Shown here piece by piece: positions 1 to 11,788 of a DNA stretch of 48,777 bases. This DNA comes from an uncultured Acidimicrobiales bacterium. GTDB lineage: Bacteria > Actinomycetota > Acidimicrobiia > Acidimicrobiales > SHLQ01. The DNA lies in assembly GCA_938015295.1 (NCBI GenBank), contig CALLQB010000080.1:1-48777 (forward strand), written 5' to 3'. The position numbers and the translations under genes are program-made. Under the pieces are notes generated by a model. It was not told the origin of the DNA and did not search any database. It worked only from the letters and a program-made list of their open reading frames with translations. The stretch's first letter is position 1. Each line of letters opens with the position of its first letter.

Positions 1-2994
<2,994 letters not shown>

Positions 2995-3019
2995 CTAGTC
3001 ACTCTGCCCAAAAATCAAA

Positions 3020-3049
3020 CAGCACCCTGGCTCCACTGCCAGGGTGCTG
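3020..3049. terminator. Bidirectional intrinsic terminator between lacZ and amt
   Basis: An 11-bp perfect stem (CAGCACCCTGG / CCAGGGTGCTG) with an 8-nt loop lies between two convergent genes. On the minus strand it is followed by a T-rich tail (complement of the A-rich stretch at 3009-3019). On the plus strand the tail is the weaker GCTTGTCTTGGTTTT. Confidence 0.8.
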
Positions 3050-3135
3050 CTTGTCTTGGTTTTCTCGCCGCTGTGGGAAGGACCCCAACGGGAGATATTT
3101 CGTCAGGTTCCCTGGGGGGACGACCTGGCGATCTG

Positions 3136-4596
3136 CTACAGGGCGCCTACGTTTGGCGTGGTCGTCGAAACATCCACGTCGGCTGTTGCCCGAGTAGCCA
3201 TGGTTGCGCCAGCTGGAACGCCTCCGCCGCCCACTCCGCCAAAGCTCTCGGTGTGGTAGCCGGGGCCACCGTGTTCCATCACGTCGAGGCCAGCAAGCTC
3301 TTCTTCTTCGCTGACTCGAAGACCAATGGTGGCCTTGAGGACGCTGAACAAGATGCCAGTAGTGGTGAGCACCCACGCTGCGACGATGACAACAAACAGT
3401 GCCTGCATCAACAGCTGGTCGATGCCGCCACCGTAGAACAGGCCAGCATCTTCACGGCCGAGAAACGCATCGTCATACTTGGCGAACAGACCAATGGCCA
3501 AGGTTCCCCAGACACCACAGATGCCGTGAACCGAAATTGCACCAACCGGGTCGTCGATCTTGATCTTGTCGAAGAACAGCACGGCGACAACAACCAGGCA
3601 GCCACCGAGGAAGCCGGTGATGAGCGCCCCGATAGGAGTCATCGTTCCGGTGCCAGCAGTGATGCTCACAAGACCAGCAAGAACACCATTGGCGATCATG
3701 GCCACATCAGGTACACCCGACTTTGCCCAGATGACGACAGTCGCACCGACGGCACCACCACAAGCAGCAATCAAGGTGTTGACCGCAATGAACGGCACAA
3801 GTTCGTCAGCAAGAAGTTCAGAACCAGCGTTGAAGCCGAACCAACCGAACCACAAGATGAACACACCAATAACCGTGAACACGATGTTGTGGCCGGGAAG
3901 CGCACGTTGCGTTCCGTCCTTGGCGTATTTGCCAAGACGTGGTCCAAGCAGCAGGGCGCCCATCAAGGCCGCCCAACCACCGGTCGAATGCACAACCGTC
4001 GAGCCGGCAAAGTCGCTGTAGACCGCATCGCCGATGCTGAGCTCTGCGATGAAGCCGCCGCCCCACGTCCAGTGAACAACAACTGGATAGATGATCGCTG
4101 TCATAAACGCAGCGAAGATGAGATAGGTCGTGAACTTGGTGCGCTCTGCCATCGCTCCGGAAGCAATGGTTACCGCAGTAGCGGCGAACACAACCTGGAA
4201 GAAGAACAGGGTGCCGTTGGTCAGGCCCTCGCTCTGGTCGGCGCCAAGAAGGTTGGCGTCGCTCAGGAAGAACAGTGAGTCCCCGAACCACTTGTTCCCG
4301 CCACCGAAGGCGATACCGAAACCAACACCGAAGAAGCACAACGTGCCCACGACCATGTCAGCCAGGTTCTTCGCCATGATGTTGGCGACATTCTTTGAAC
4401 GGGTAAGGCCCGCCTCTACCAGACCGAAACCGGCCTGCATGAGGAAGACCAAAATGCCGGCGATGAATACCCACAAGTTGTCGAGGACAAACTTGTTATA
4501 GGTCGCGGCATCGACTTCCTGCGCAGCGGCAGGTGAGGCGAGCACTACGGCCATACCTCCAACTGCCAGCGCTGCAAGTGCAATCTTGCGTTTCAC
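3136..4596 (-). CDS. amt: Ammonium transporter, Amt family
   Basis: Trimeric inner-membrane channel that takes up ammonium. The 486-residue product starts with a signal peptide (cut after about Ala25, SPAAA|QEV), as known for bacterial Amt proteins, followed by about 11 membrane segments. The twin pore histidines are present: His203 in VVHSTGG and His357 in SVHGICG. The C-terminal tail (SEEEELAGLDVMEHG) is the usual cytosolic region contacted by PII proteins. The start ATG has a good ribosome site, AGGAGAG about 8 nt upstream. A possible -10 (TATCTT on the minus strand, + positions 4663-4668) lies upstream. No glnK or glnD is adjacent, which is common outside proteobacteria. Confidence 0.95.
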   Translation of the reverse strand: MKRKIALAALAVGGMAVVLASPAAAQEVDAATYNKFVLDNLWVFIAGILVFLMQAGFGLVEAGLTRSKNVANIMAKNLADMVVGTLCFFGVGFGIAFGGGNKWFGDSLFFLSDANLLGADQSEGLTNGTLFFFQVVFAATAVTIASGAMAERTKFTTYLIFAAFMTAIIYPVVVHWTWGGGFIAELSIGDAVYSDFAGSTVVHSTGGWAALMGALLLGPRLGKYAKDGTQRALPGHNIVFTVIGVFILWFGWFGFNAGSELLADELVPFIAVNTLIAACGGAVGATVVIWAKSGVPDVAMIANGVLAGLVSITAGTGTMTPIGALITGFLGGCLVVVAVLFFDKIKIDDPVGAISVHGICGVWGTLAIGLFAKYDDAFLGREDAGLFYGGGIDQLLMQALFVVIVAAWVLTTTGILFSVLKATIGLRVSEEEELAGLDVMEHGGPGYHTESFGGVGGGGVPAGATMATRATADVDVSTTTPNVGAL

Positions 4597-4740
4597 GATA
4601 ATTCTCTCCTGATCGGTGGTCCGGCGACCTTGGCGGACACGTCGTTTGTTTGAACACTCTCGAAGATAGGTAGGGCGTGTTTCTCGTTTGTTTGGTCGTC
4701 GTTACCTCCGCGTGTGCATCTTGTTTCCGGCATGTTTCGT

Positions 4741-4746
4741 TAGAGT
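4741..4746 (+). promoter_or_regulatory. -10 box TAGAGT, leaderless start of DUF456 gene
   Basis: TAGAGT ends 7 nt before the GTG at 4754, so transcription should begin at or next to the start codon. No Shine-Dalgarno sequence is visible. Confidence 0.55.
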
Positions 4747-4753
4747 CAGCGGT

Positions 4754-5248
4754 GTGGGCCCCGGGGGATGGACGTTTTTGGTAGCACTTGCGATGGCGAT
4801 CGGCCTCGCCGGCATCGCTGTGCCCGTGCTGCCCGGCATCCTCGTTTTGTGGTTCGCCGCGCTGATCTACGGATTCGCGGTCGGTTTCGGATCGCTCGGC
4901 GTGCTCGTGATGGTCATCATGACGAGCGGCGTGGCCCTCAGCATTGCCAGCAGCATCATCATTCCCAAAAAGGCCGCCGACGACTCTGGCGCCGACGGTT
5001 CGTCGCAGCTGATCGGCCTCGTCGGCGCGGTCATTGGTTTCTTCGTCATACCGGTGATCGGGCTGTTCGTCGGCGGGCTCGCCGGCATTTTGCTTGCCGA
5101 ATACCTGCGGCTTCAGGATTTCAATGCAGCCTGGCGGGCCACCAAGGGCGTCGCACGCGGGTTCGGCAAAAGTGCTGTTGTCGACTTCGCCCTCGGCATC
5201 GTGATGGTCACAGCGTGGGCGCTGTGGGCCCTAACGGTTATCTGGTAG
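4754..5248 (+). CDS. DUF456 family membrane protein
   Basis: Small integral membrane protein of 164 residues. It has glycine-rich hydrophobic segments: one near residues 5-55 containing GLAGIAVPVLPGILV, the hallmark of DUF456, and further helices near 60-75 and 95-125 and at the C-terminus. The function of the family is not established. I chose GTG 4754 over an upstream TTG (4688) because a -10 box sits 7 nt upstream and similarity to the family begins only after it; ATG 4793 is an alternative. Its 3' end overlaps the convergent hydrolase gene by 11 bp. Confidence 0.8.
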   Translation: MGPGGWTFLVALAMAIGLAGIAVPVLPGILVLWFAALIYGFAVGFGSLGVLVMVIMTSGVALSIASSIIIPKKAADDSGADGSSQLIGLVGAVIGFFVIPVIGLFVGGLAGILLAEYLRLQDFNAAWRATKGVARGFGKSAVVDFALGIVMVTAWALWALTVIW

Positions 5249-7427
5249 TCACACGGGTGCCGACGGTCAGATCGACCAGGGGCCCGACCTCGTCGACAAG
5301 CTCTGCCCAGAAATCAGCGATTTCGTCGGCCTCATCTGCGCCGCGCACGAACGACAACTGATCCGACGTCGGACTCGGCATCGTTTCCTGCTGAATCACG
5401 ACATCTTCGCTAGCCACAATGAACCGGCTAAGCGCCGGCTTGAAAACCACCCGACGCAAACGACGCGCCTCGTCGGGTTCGCTCACCAGGACGACCGCGA
5501 ACCAGACGCCCTTTCGCTTCGACAACGCAACGTCGAACGACAATCCTCCGTCGGCAACCCGTAGCCAACGCCAGGTACCGCTATCGGTGCTGATGTCGCC
5601 GCGATCCTTGAGTTCGACGCCGTCCGGGAAGAGCGTGCCGGCTTCGCGAATCGCAGCGCGGGCGGTGTTGGCTGCGAGAGCAAACGACACGAGGGCGGTG
5701 TTGCGATCGAGGGGGCCATTGTCGCGAACTCGGATTCCGCCACCGATGTACTCCCATGAACCTGGCGCCTTTGTCCGAACAACAAATCCATCGACGTTGT
5801 GACGGACGTTTCGCATGCGCACGCGCGAGGCCTGTCGGGTGGTCTGGAACTTCGGTGCTTTCTCGCTGGCTAGGCACCCAGCGCCGAAGCCACCAGTGTC
5901 GTCAGTGCCCCCAGTGCCAACGAGCCCGGCGACCTTTGTTGGATCGTTAAGAAAGTCGGTCATTACCGCAGCGGCGCACTCGTTTGCCGGAGAGACCCCG
6001 TGAGATCCGTTGGGAATCTCGACGACTGTCGAAACGGTGAACCCTTCGCCTGCAAACTCGCCCCACGACGGCGGCGTTACCGGGTCGAAAGTCCCAGCAA
6101 GAACCAACGCTGGCACGTCGCTGACGACTGGATCGTTCTCGGTGTCGGGCGCCTGGCCAGCGCCAAAGGCCTCGCACACACGAAACGTCGTGTCCGCATC
6201 AACCGTCGAATAGAAGCTGGGCCAAAGCTCGGGGTAGGGACTGTTCTTCGCCACCATGTCTTCGCGAGTCAAAAAGGCAAAGCGTTCGTTGCACTCGGTC
6301 GCAAAATACCGTTCCTGCACAAATGCCGAACGGTCAATGACCTCCGGGTCAGGAGTTGGCGACGCCGAATCGATACCGCCCAACGCAGTCGACAACATCG
6401 TGTAGTCGCCGTTCGACGTCTCGGCGATAAGACGAGGGAGATACGTCAGCAGGTCAGCGGAGTACATCAGCCCGAAGACCAAATTGACGAAGTCCGAACC
6501 GGTGACAGTGAAGGGCACCGTCTCGCCAGTGCCGAAGTCAAAGACCGGCACGATCGCAGGTGCGTCGTTGAGTTGCGTAACGACATCGACGAACCCGTCG
6601 GCCACCTGCGGGAAGAAGCGCTGGCACGCCGATCGACGGCGGCATCCGTCGGCCAAAACGTCGAAGGCCTCCGAGGCGTTGGGTACAAGGTCGTCGGTAT
6701 TGAGACCTTGTGGGTAGGCAGAGTCGAGCGTGACGGTGCGAACCCCGTCGGGGAAGTCGCGGGCCGCAGCCATCGCCACGGTCGTGCCGTAGGAGATTCC
6801 AAACAAGTTCCAGGGCCCGTACCCAAGCGCTTCGCGGAGGTCTTCAAGATCAGCTGCGACATCGTCGGTGGCGAATTTCGATACGTCGATGCCTTCGCTA
6901 ACCAGACGGTCGCCGCAGGCACCCATCGCATCAACGAACGCGTTGTCGTTGAACGCAAACGCCGTTTCGGTGCACCGGATCGACGGCTCGGCGAAACCAG
7001 TACCTCGTTGGTCGAACACGATCAGATCGCGATCGGCGATGACTCCCGCGAACGCGAGATCGGCAACCTTGCCGAGACCCGCAACCGTGCTGCCACCCGG
7101 ACCACCATCGATGTAGACGATGGGGTCGCTCCGGCGGGTTGCCGCCGGAGCCTCAAAGACGATGTACGGCAAGGTGACCTGCATGCCAGTCGGCAGGTTG
7201 CGATCGAGGGGCACGGTAATCGTGCCGCAGCGAACATTGCGATCGGAGAACACCTTGACGACGCACGTGCCCTCGACAACCGTTCTGTTGAGAACCGGGC
7301 CCTCGAATACCGGGCCCTCGAAACCCGGGCCCTCTGCACCAGCAACCCGAGGCAGAGCCATAAGACTCACGAGCAGACCAAGCAACACCAACATCGCCGG
7401 CACGATGGCCCGGGGGGTGGAATGCAT
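5238..7427 (-). CDS. Secreted alpha/beta hydrolase, tripeptidyl-aminopeptidase (TAP)-like
   Basis: Exported serine hydrolase of 729 residues related to the actinobacterial SlpD/TAP-like peptidases, which remove short peptides from protein N-termini. A signal peptide spans residues 1-31 (RVAGA|EGP). The oxyanion-hole region DGGPGGS is present. The catalytic triad can be read as Ser212 (GISYGT), Asp448 (GTFDPVTPP) and His476 (NGSHGVSP), the last two in the TAP-like C-terminal domain. About 220 extra residues follow the usual end of the family and match nothing I recognise. The mature N-terminus carries a short repeat of FEGP units. Peptidase rather than esterase activity is inferred from family resemblance. 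Confidence 0.85.
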   Translation of the reverse strand: MHSTPRAIVPAMLVLLGLLVSLMALPRVAGAEGPGFEGPVFEGPVLNRTVVEGTCVVKVFSDRNVRCGTITVPLDRNLPTGMQVTLPYIVFEAPAATRRSDPIVYIDGGPGGSTVAGLGKVADLAFAGVIADRDLIVFDQRGTGFAEPSIRCTETAFAFNDNAFVDAMGACGDRLVSEGIDVSKFATDDVAADLEDLREALGYGPWNLFGISYGTTVAMAAARDFPDGVRTVTLDSAYPQGLNTDDLVPNASEAFDVLADGCRRRSACQRFFPQVADGFVDVVTQLNDAPAIVPVFDFGTGETVPFTVTGSDFVNLVFGLMYSADLLTYLPRLIAETSNGDYTMLSTALGGIDSASPTPDPEVIDRSAFVQERYFATECNERFAFLTREDMVAKNSPYPELWPSFYSTVDADTTFRVCEAFGAGQAPDTENDPVVSDVPALVLAGTFDPVTPPSWGEFAGEGFTVSTVVEIPNGSHGVSPANECAAAVMTDFLNDPTKVAGLVGTGGTDDTGGFGAGCLASEKAPKFQTTRQASRVRMRNVRHNVDGFVVRTKAPGSWEYIGGGIRVRDNGPLDRNTALVSFALAANTARAAIREAGTLFPDGVELKDRGDISTDSGTWRWLRVADGGLSFDVALSKRKGVWFAVVLVSEPDEARRLRRVVFKPALSRFIVASEDVVIQQETMPSPTSDQLSFVRGADEADEIADFWAELVDEVGPLVDLTVGTRVTTR

Positions 7428-7481
7428 GATGACGCTCGGACCTTTGCAGACGACGAAAGATCATCAACGTATCACGCAGTT

Positions 7482-9095
7482 TTACCCGTTCTGATAGGCG
7501 CCGATCGTTCGACCTTCCGTACCGGCGCCGAGCGCCGGTGAGCCATTCAGCGGACGAAAGTCAGCAATCTCGGGATCGGTGGACGCCGTAGCAACTAGCG
7601 GATCGGTGACCAGCAGATTTGCGCCATCTTGGCCAGACTCGGCGCCAACGTACAGGTTGTTCGTCGAACCGACCTCGCTGTTAGAAAATATGTGCGCCAA
7701 ACCAGCGGACGGCCAGAGCAGGTTGTTCTGCACCTGCACATCAAAACTGTTATACGCAGCAATCTCGGCTCGAGGACCGTCGAGTTCGGCGGTGAACGAA
7801 TTGTGGTACGAGGTGTTGTTGAAAATGTCGACGCGACCCGACTCATGAATATTGATTGCCCGACCACCGTTGTTGAACGCCACATTCGCAGCGATGAGAG
7901 TGCGGCCCTGATAGTCGTTGATCTTGCTCTGGTCGATGATGATGCCGTTGCCATCGGTTATCGACCGGTAGTCGACACACCCACACCGCTCACGGTTCTC
8001 GTTGCGGTACATCGTGTTGCCGACAATGTAGTTCGAGTAGCCGTCGGCATCGTCGCCACCACCAACGTTTGACAACCGCCACAGCGAAATTCCCGAACCA
8101 CCCTCGTCGCTCCAGAGGGCGTTGTCGTACACCAGGTTGTTTTCGATGCGGAAATGCGATGTATTGAGGCCCCCGGCGATTCCGCTGTGGGGCAAACCGT
8201 GCACGACGAGATCGTGAAAGTAGAAGTGGTGGCCCTCAACGCCGAGAATGCCGCGGGGCTTTCGACGCTGCTCCATAGGCATGTCGCCACTGAAACCCAC
8301 ACCCTCGATCTCAAACCCAGCGACTTCAACATAGGAACTGTTGATCACCTCAAGCCCGGTCGCCTTTGTCACCTCAATCTTTGGTCGATGACCCGGCATA
8401 TTCAGGACCCGAGTCCACTGGTCGGGAGACCCTTGCAAGCCATTGATTACATAGTGGCCCTGCACGCCATGGAGGTGCTCGTTGTAGACCCCGTCCATGA
8501 CAAACAGCGTCATCCCCACCTGCAACCGGTCGAGGGCAGCGCCGAGCGTTCGCCACGCTTGTTCAGGACTAGTGCCGCTGGCACCGTCGTCGCCGCCTAC
8601 ACCGTTGACATACCGGATCGCCTCACCGAGCGGCGTCGTGAACTCTGGCGCAATCTCGGTTTCGGTTGCGGGCGAATCGACAGGCACCTCCTCGACAAGC
8701 GATTCCGTTGCCCCCTCGGCTGCCCCCTCGGCTGCCCCTTCGGTTTGCCTTGGCGGCAAGGGCTGCAGCTTGGGTGGGACATCAACAGCTTCGAAGCGCT
8801 CGGGGTTAGCGCCGCTCACCGCTGTCTCAGAGGTCGTTGGCCGCTTTTCTGCCTCGACGATCTGCGACGCGTCGATCGCGGCTATTTCGTCGCCGCCGTC
8901 GGGTTGCTCAGTTTCGCTCGTGATTGCAACGGAGTTATCGCCAAGATCGGTGGACGAGCAGGAAGAAACGAGCAACGCCGCAAAGACGCCAAGCGCGCAA
9001 AGAAATTGAAGCAGTCGCCGACCACGTCCTTTCACCACAGCAGACAACGGTAACGGCAAGCCGAGCAGATTGGGCTTCGCCCCCGACGACGACAC
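7482..9095 (-). CDS. Right-handed beta-helix lipoprotein
   Basis: Surface lipoprotein of 537 residues. An N-terminal hydrophobic segment (about residues 28-46) ends in a lipobox, LLVSSC, so Cys should be lipidated. A low-complexity acidic linker follows, with three EGAAEGA-type repeats near residues 118-130. The rest is a parallel beta-helix opening with YVNGVGGDDGASGTSPEQAW and VMDGVYNEHLHG, as in DUF1565/pectate-lyase-like proteins, then many NNLVYDN/GNTMYRN-type rungs. Such folds bind or cleave polysaccharides; I cannot identify catalytic residues, so lyase activity is unproven. The GTG start is 58 bp from the divergent matB-like gene. An AGGAAGG about 10 nt upstream may be the ribosome site. 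Confidence 0.82.
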   Translation of the reverse strand: MSSSGAKPNLLGLPLPLSAVVKGRGRRLLQFLCALGVFAALLVSSCSSTDLGDNSVAITSETEQPDGGDEIAAIDASQIVEAEKRPTTSETAVSGANPERFEAVDVPPKLQPLPPRQTEGAAEGAAEGATESLVEEVPVDSPATETEIAPEFTTPLGEAIRYVNGVGGDDGASGTSPEQAWRTLGAALDRLQVGMTLFVMDGVYNEHLHGVQGHYVINGLQGSPDQWTRVLNMPGHRPKIEVTKATGLEVINSSYVEVAGFEIEGVGFSGDMPMEQRRKPRGILGVEGHHFYFHDLVVHGLPHSGIAGGLNTSHFRIENNLVYDNALWSDEGGSGISLWRLSNVGGGDDADGYSNYIVGNTMYRNENRERCGCVDYRSITDGNGIIIDQSKINDYQGRTLIAANVAFNNGGRAINIHESGRVDIFNNTSYHNSFTAELDGPRAEIAAYNSFDVQVQNNLLWPSAGLAHIFSNSEVGSTNNLYVGAESGQDGANLLVTDPLVATASTDPEIADFRPLNGSPALGAGTEGRTIGAYQNG

Positions 9096-9141
9096 GGTAT
9101 GCCCAATCCTTCCTGTGCTGTCGGCGAAACATCAAACGCCG

Positions 9142-9147
9142 TAATGT
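9142..9147 (+). promoter_or_regulatory. -10 box TAATGT, leaderless start of matB-like gene
   Basis: TAATGT ends 6 nt before the GTG start at 9154. No ribosome binding site is present between them. Confidence 0.55.
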
Positions 9148-9153
9148 CAGGCC

Positions 9154-10731
9154 GTGACCACCACTACCCGAGCCTCTGCACCCTCTGACAATCACAATCT
9201 GTACAGCGTTTTTCGACAAGCGTTTGCCGACCGTCTCGACCACACCTTCTTGCGGATGCCTACCGGTCAAGCCCTTACCTACGGCGACATCGACGCCCGG
9301 TCGGCACAATTCGCTGGAGCCCTTCGTCACCGGGGCGCACAACCTGGCGACCGAGTTGTTGTCCAAGTCGAAAAATCGACCGATGGCGTCGCGTTGTATC
9401 TGGCATGTTTACGAATGGGTGTCGTGTTCGTCACCCTCAACACGGCCTACACCCCCGAGGAAGTCTCGTTCTTTCTGGGCGATGCACGTCCAGAAATCTT
9501 TGTCTGCCAGCCGCAGCACTTCGAGGTCTTCAGCAGCATCGTCACCGAACTTGAGGGCGATAATCCGCTGCGTCTGCTGACGCTGGGGGTATCGGGCGAT
9601 GGATCGTTGGCCGAGTTGGCCGACACTGCGGGAGACGGCTTCGAGTCTTTCACCGGCATTGTCGAGAGCGCCCCGACCGACATCGCTGCCATGTTGTATA
9701 CGTCGGGAACCACCGGGCGTTCCAAAGGCGCCATGCTCACCCACGCAGGACTCGCTGCCACCGCCCACGGACTGCACCAAGCATGGGGATGGCAACGCGA
9801 CGACGTACTACTTCACGTGCTGCCAATCTTCCATGTACATGGACTGTTCGTTGCTCTTCACCCCGCAATGTTGGGGGGATCTGTTGTGTTGTTCCACCCA
9901 AAGTTCGAACTCGAAAGCACAATCGACGCTCTGCCCGATGCCACTGTCTTGATGGCCGTGCCCACGATCTACAACCGGCTTCTCCGTGCCGAGCGCTTCA
10001 CCCCTGACCAATGCACCAACATGCGACTGTTCACCTCCGGGTCTGCGCCGCTACCCGCCGACAAGCACGACGAGTTCACGCTGAAATCCGGGCATGTTCT
10101 CCTGAACCGCTACGGGATGACCGAAGCAGGAATCATCACCTCGAGCCCGCTTGCAGGCGACCGGCCCGCAGGAACCGTTGGCTTTCCGATGCCCGGAGTC
10201 GACTTGCGAGTTGTTGACGACGCCGGCGTCCCATCAGCAGCAGACACACCGGGTTCGGTGCAGATCAGAGGCACCACACTCTTCGCCGGCTATTGGCAGC
10301 TCCCCGAAAAGACGGCGTCGGAGCATACCGCCGATGGTTGGTTCATCACCGGCGACATCGGGCGCCTCGACAACGACGGCCGACTCACGCTCGACGGACG
10401 CGCCGGCGACATGATTATTTCGGGCGGATTCAATGTGTATCCGCGCGAGGTCGAACTGTGCATCAACGAGGCAGACGGTGTCTTTGAATCGGCTGTTGTC
10501 GGTCTTCCCCACGATGACCTCGGCGAAGCCGTGACGGCGTTTGTGGTGCTCGACGGCCCCGAAAGTGCAAACGCTGCGTCAATCGAGAAAGCAATCAGCG
10601 ACCGGGTCGCAAGGTTCAAGCAACCAAAGACCTACCTATTCATCGACGAACTGCCCCGCAACGCGATGAGCAAGGTTCAGAAGGTGGCGCTGCGCGCCGA
10701 CCACGCCGACCTCTACCGCAGCGAAGGCTGA
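9154..10731 (+). CDS. matB: Malonyl-CoA synthetase-like AMP-dependent ligase
   Basis: ANL-superfamily enzyme of 525 residues that activates a carboxylic acid, probably malonate or methylmalonate, with ATP and CoA in the cytoplasm. The P-loop TSGTTGRSKG is at 183-192. RYGMTEAG, GWFITGDIGRLD, the hinge GGFNVYPREVE and the C-terminal catalytic Lys in RNAMSKVQK are all present. From memory, PGDRVVVQVEKS, ALYLACLRMG, LNTAYT and LPIFHVHGLF match rhizobial MatB closely, which is why I prefer MatB over a generic acyl-CoA synthetase. No malonyl-CoA decarboxylase (matA) is adjacent, so the substrate is inferred. It converges on the next gene with a 10-bp gap. Confidence 0.85.
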   Translation: MTTTTRASAPSDNHNLYSVFRQAFADRLDHTFLRMPTGQALTYGDIDARSAQFAGALRHRGAQPGDRVVVQVEKSTDGVALYLACLRMGVVFVTLNTAYTPEEVSFFLGDARPEIFVCQPQHFEVFSSIVTELEGDNPLRLLTLGVSGDGSLAELADTAGDGFESFTGIVESAPTDIAAMLYTSGTTGRSKGAMLTHAGLAATAHGLHQAWGWQRDDVLLHVLPIFHVHGLFVALHPAMLGGSVVLFHPKFELESTIDALPDATVLMAVPTIYNRLLRAERFTPDQCTNMRLFTSGSAPLPADKHDEFTLKSGHVLLNRYGMTEAGIITSSPLAGDRPAGTVGFPMPGVDLRVVDDAGVPSAADTPGSVQIRGTTLFAGYWQLPEKTASEHTADGWFITGDIGRLDNDGRLTLDGRAGDMIISGGFNVYPREVELCINEADGVFESAVVGLPHDDLGEAVTAFVVLDGPESANAASIEKAISDRVARFKQPKTYLFIDELPRNAMSKVQKVALRADHADLYRSEG

Positions 10732-10741
10732 GCTACTTCTT

Positions 10742-11713
10742 CTACTTCTTTGTTCTTTCTTCTATCGATGTCACCACAAACTCGCGTCCTGGTTTGCTCG
10801 GCAAACCGCCCGGCATTTCGCACGAGACCGTTGGCACCTCGCGTGCGATGGCGACGCCGACCGACCAAACGCGATGTGCGGCCGTAACTTCGACCTGCCA
10901 GGCGAGCGGTGCTGCGTCGCCAGCAGCGACGGGGCTCGCTGCAGAAACTTCGACCGTGCGTTCCATACTGTCGAGATCCCAGGACACAAGGCCGAATACC
11001 GCGCGCTCTGCCGCTTGACCAGCCCCCAACGGGGCACCGATCCAACCCCGGCATCGATGAGCGACCCGGTCGGCCGGTTCTTGCTGGTCGACGAGCATCT
11101 CGAGGTCGGCATTCGAGACAAAACCCCACATGCGACCGTCGGGCATGGTGACCGCGGTGGGCGAAAATCGGTGGCCTCCCGTGTGGCTCACACGGAACAC
11201 TTCGACGTCGCGGTGTGTTGCCGTGGCCTCAGCGGCGAGCGTTGCACCCTGCAAGCCACAACAAACATCGTGAGAACCCTGAGTACAGACCAGTAGCGCT
11301 GATGGTTTGGTGTTGGCGAGTTCTTCGTCAGCAAAACTCGGGTCTGAAACGACGGCGAACACTTCGTCGCGAAGGTTCGCATTGGGCACCAGAAGATCCG
11401 ACCGCACAAAACTGCCTTGACGATTCCGACGAAAGATCACGACCCTCGTTTGGTCTGCAACATCTTCGACGCCGCCATTTTTCGGCTCGTAGGCGAGAAT
11501 CCGGGTCGGTAGCGCCGACCCGCGCATCAACGGAAATACTGGCTTCAACAACGGGTGTTCATTGACCGGTTTCGGCCAGGGAAGCGGCGTCTCGACCAAA
11601 AGAACAAGGTCGGCCCGAAAGGCCGAACCAACCGGATCGACCCCGAGTTGTGCGGCGAACTCAGCACAACGGGGCGATGATTTTGCCGGCGGAAGAAGGT
11701 CGTTCAGTGCCAC
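10742..11713 (-). CDS. Sucrase/ferredoxin-like family protein
   Basis: Protein of 323 residues from the Suc_Fer-like family, thioredoxin-like ferredoxins with uncertain cellular role. Diagnostic motifs are CTQGSHDVCCGLQG (about residues 143-156) and the H-rich segment VSHTGGHRFSPTAVTMPDG that follows. These Cys and His residues probably bind an iron-sulfur cluster. The start is GTG, preceded by a -10 box and no ribosome site, and is divergent from the OmpA-like gene with a 75-bp spacer. The sucrase part of the family name is historical and does not imply sugar hydrolysis. Confidence 0.82.
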   Translation of the reverse strand: MALNDLLPPAKSSPRCAEFAAQLGVDPVGSAFRADLVLLVETPLPWPKPVNEHPLLKPVFPLMRGSALPTRILAYEPKNGGVEDVADQTRVVIFRRNRQGSFVRSDLLVPNANLRDEVFAVVSDPSFADEELANTKPSALLVCTQGSHDVCCGLQGATLAAEATATHRDVEVFRVSHTGGHRFSPTAVTMPDGRMWGFVSNADLEMLVDQQEPADRVAHRCRGWIGAPLGAGQAAERAVFGLVSWDLDSMERTVEVSAASPVAAGDAAPLAWQVEVTAAHRVWSVGVAIAREVPTVSCEMPGGLPSKPGREFVVTSIEERTKK

Positions 11714-11718
11714 AACAA

Positions 11719-11724
11719 AGACTA
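11719..11724 (-). promoter_or_regulatory. -10 box TAGTCT, leaderless start of Suc_Fer-like gene
   Basis: On the minus strand TAGTCT ends 5 nt before the GTG start at 11713. Confidence 0.5.
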
Positions 11725-11788
11725 TCCGCGACTTTTACCCGACTACGACGTCTACTATGTGCATACTTTTCCTAAATAGGGCGCACAC

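Noticed and set aside
3073..4278. 401-codon open frame on the plus strand opposite amt
   Set aside because: Antisense to a clear Amt gene, no family resemblance, composition typical of a high-GC shadow frame.
6000..7541. 513-codon plus-strand frame
   Set aside because: Lies opposite the secreted hydrolase with a visible catalytic triad; Arg/Val-rich shadow sequence.
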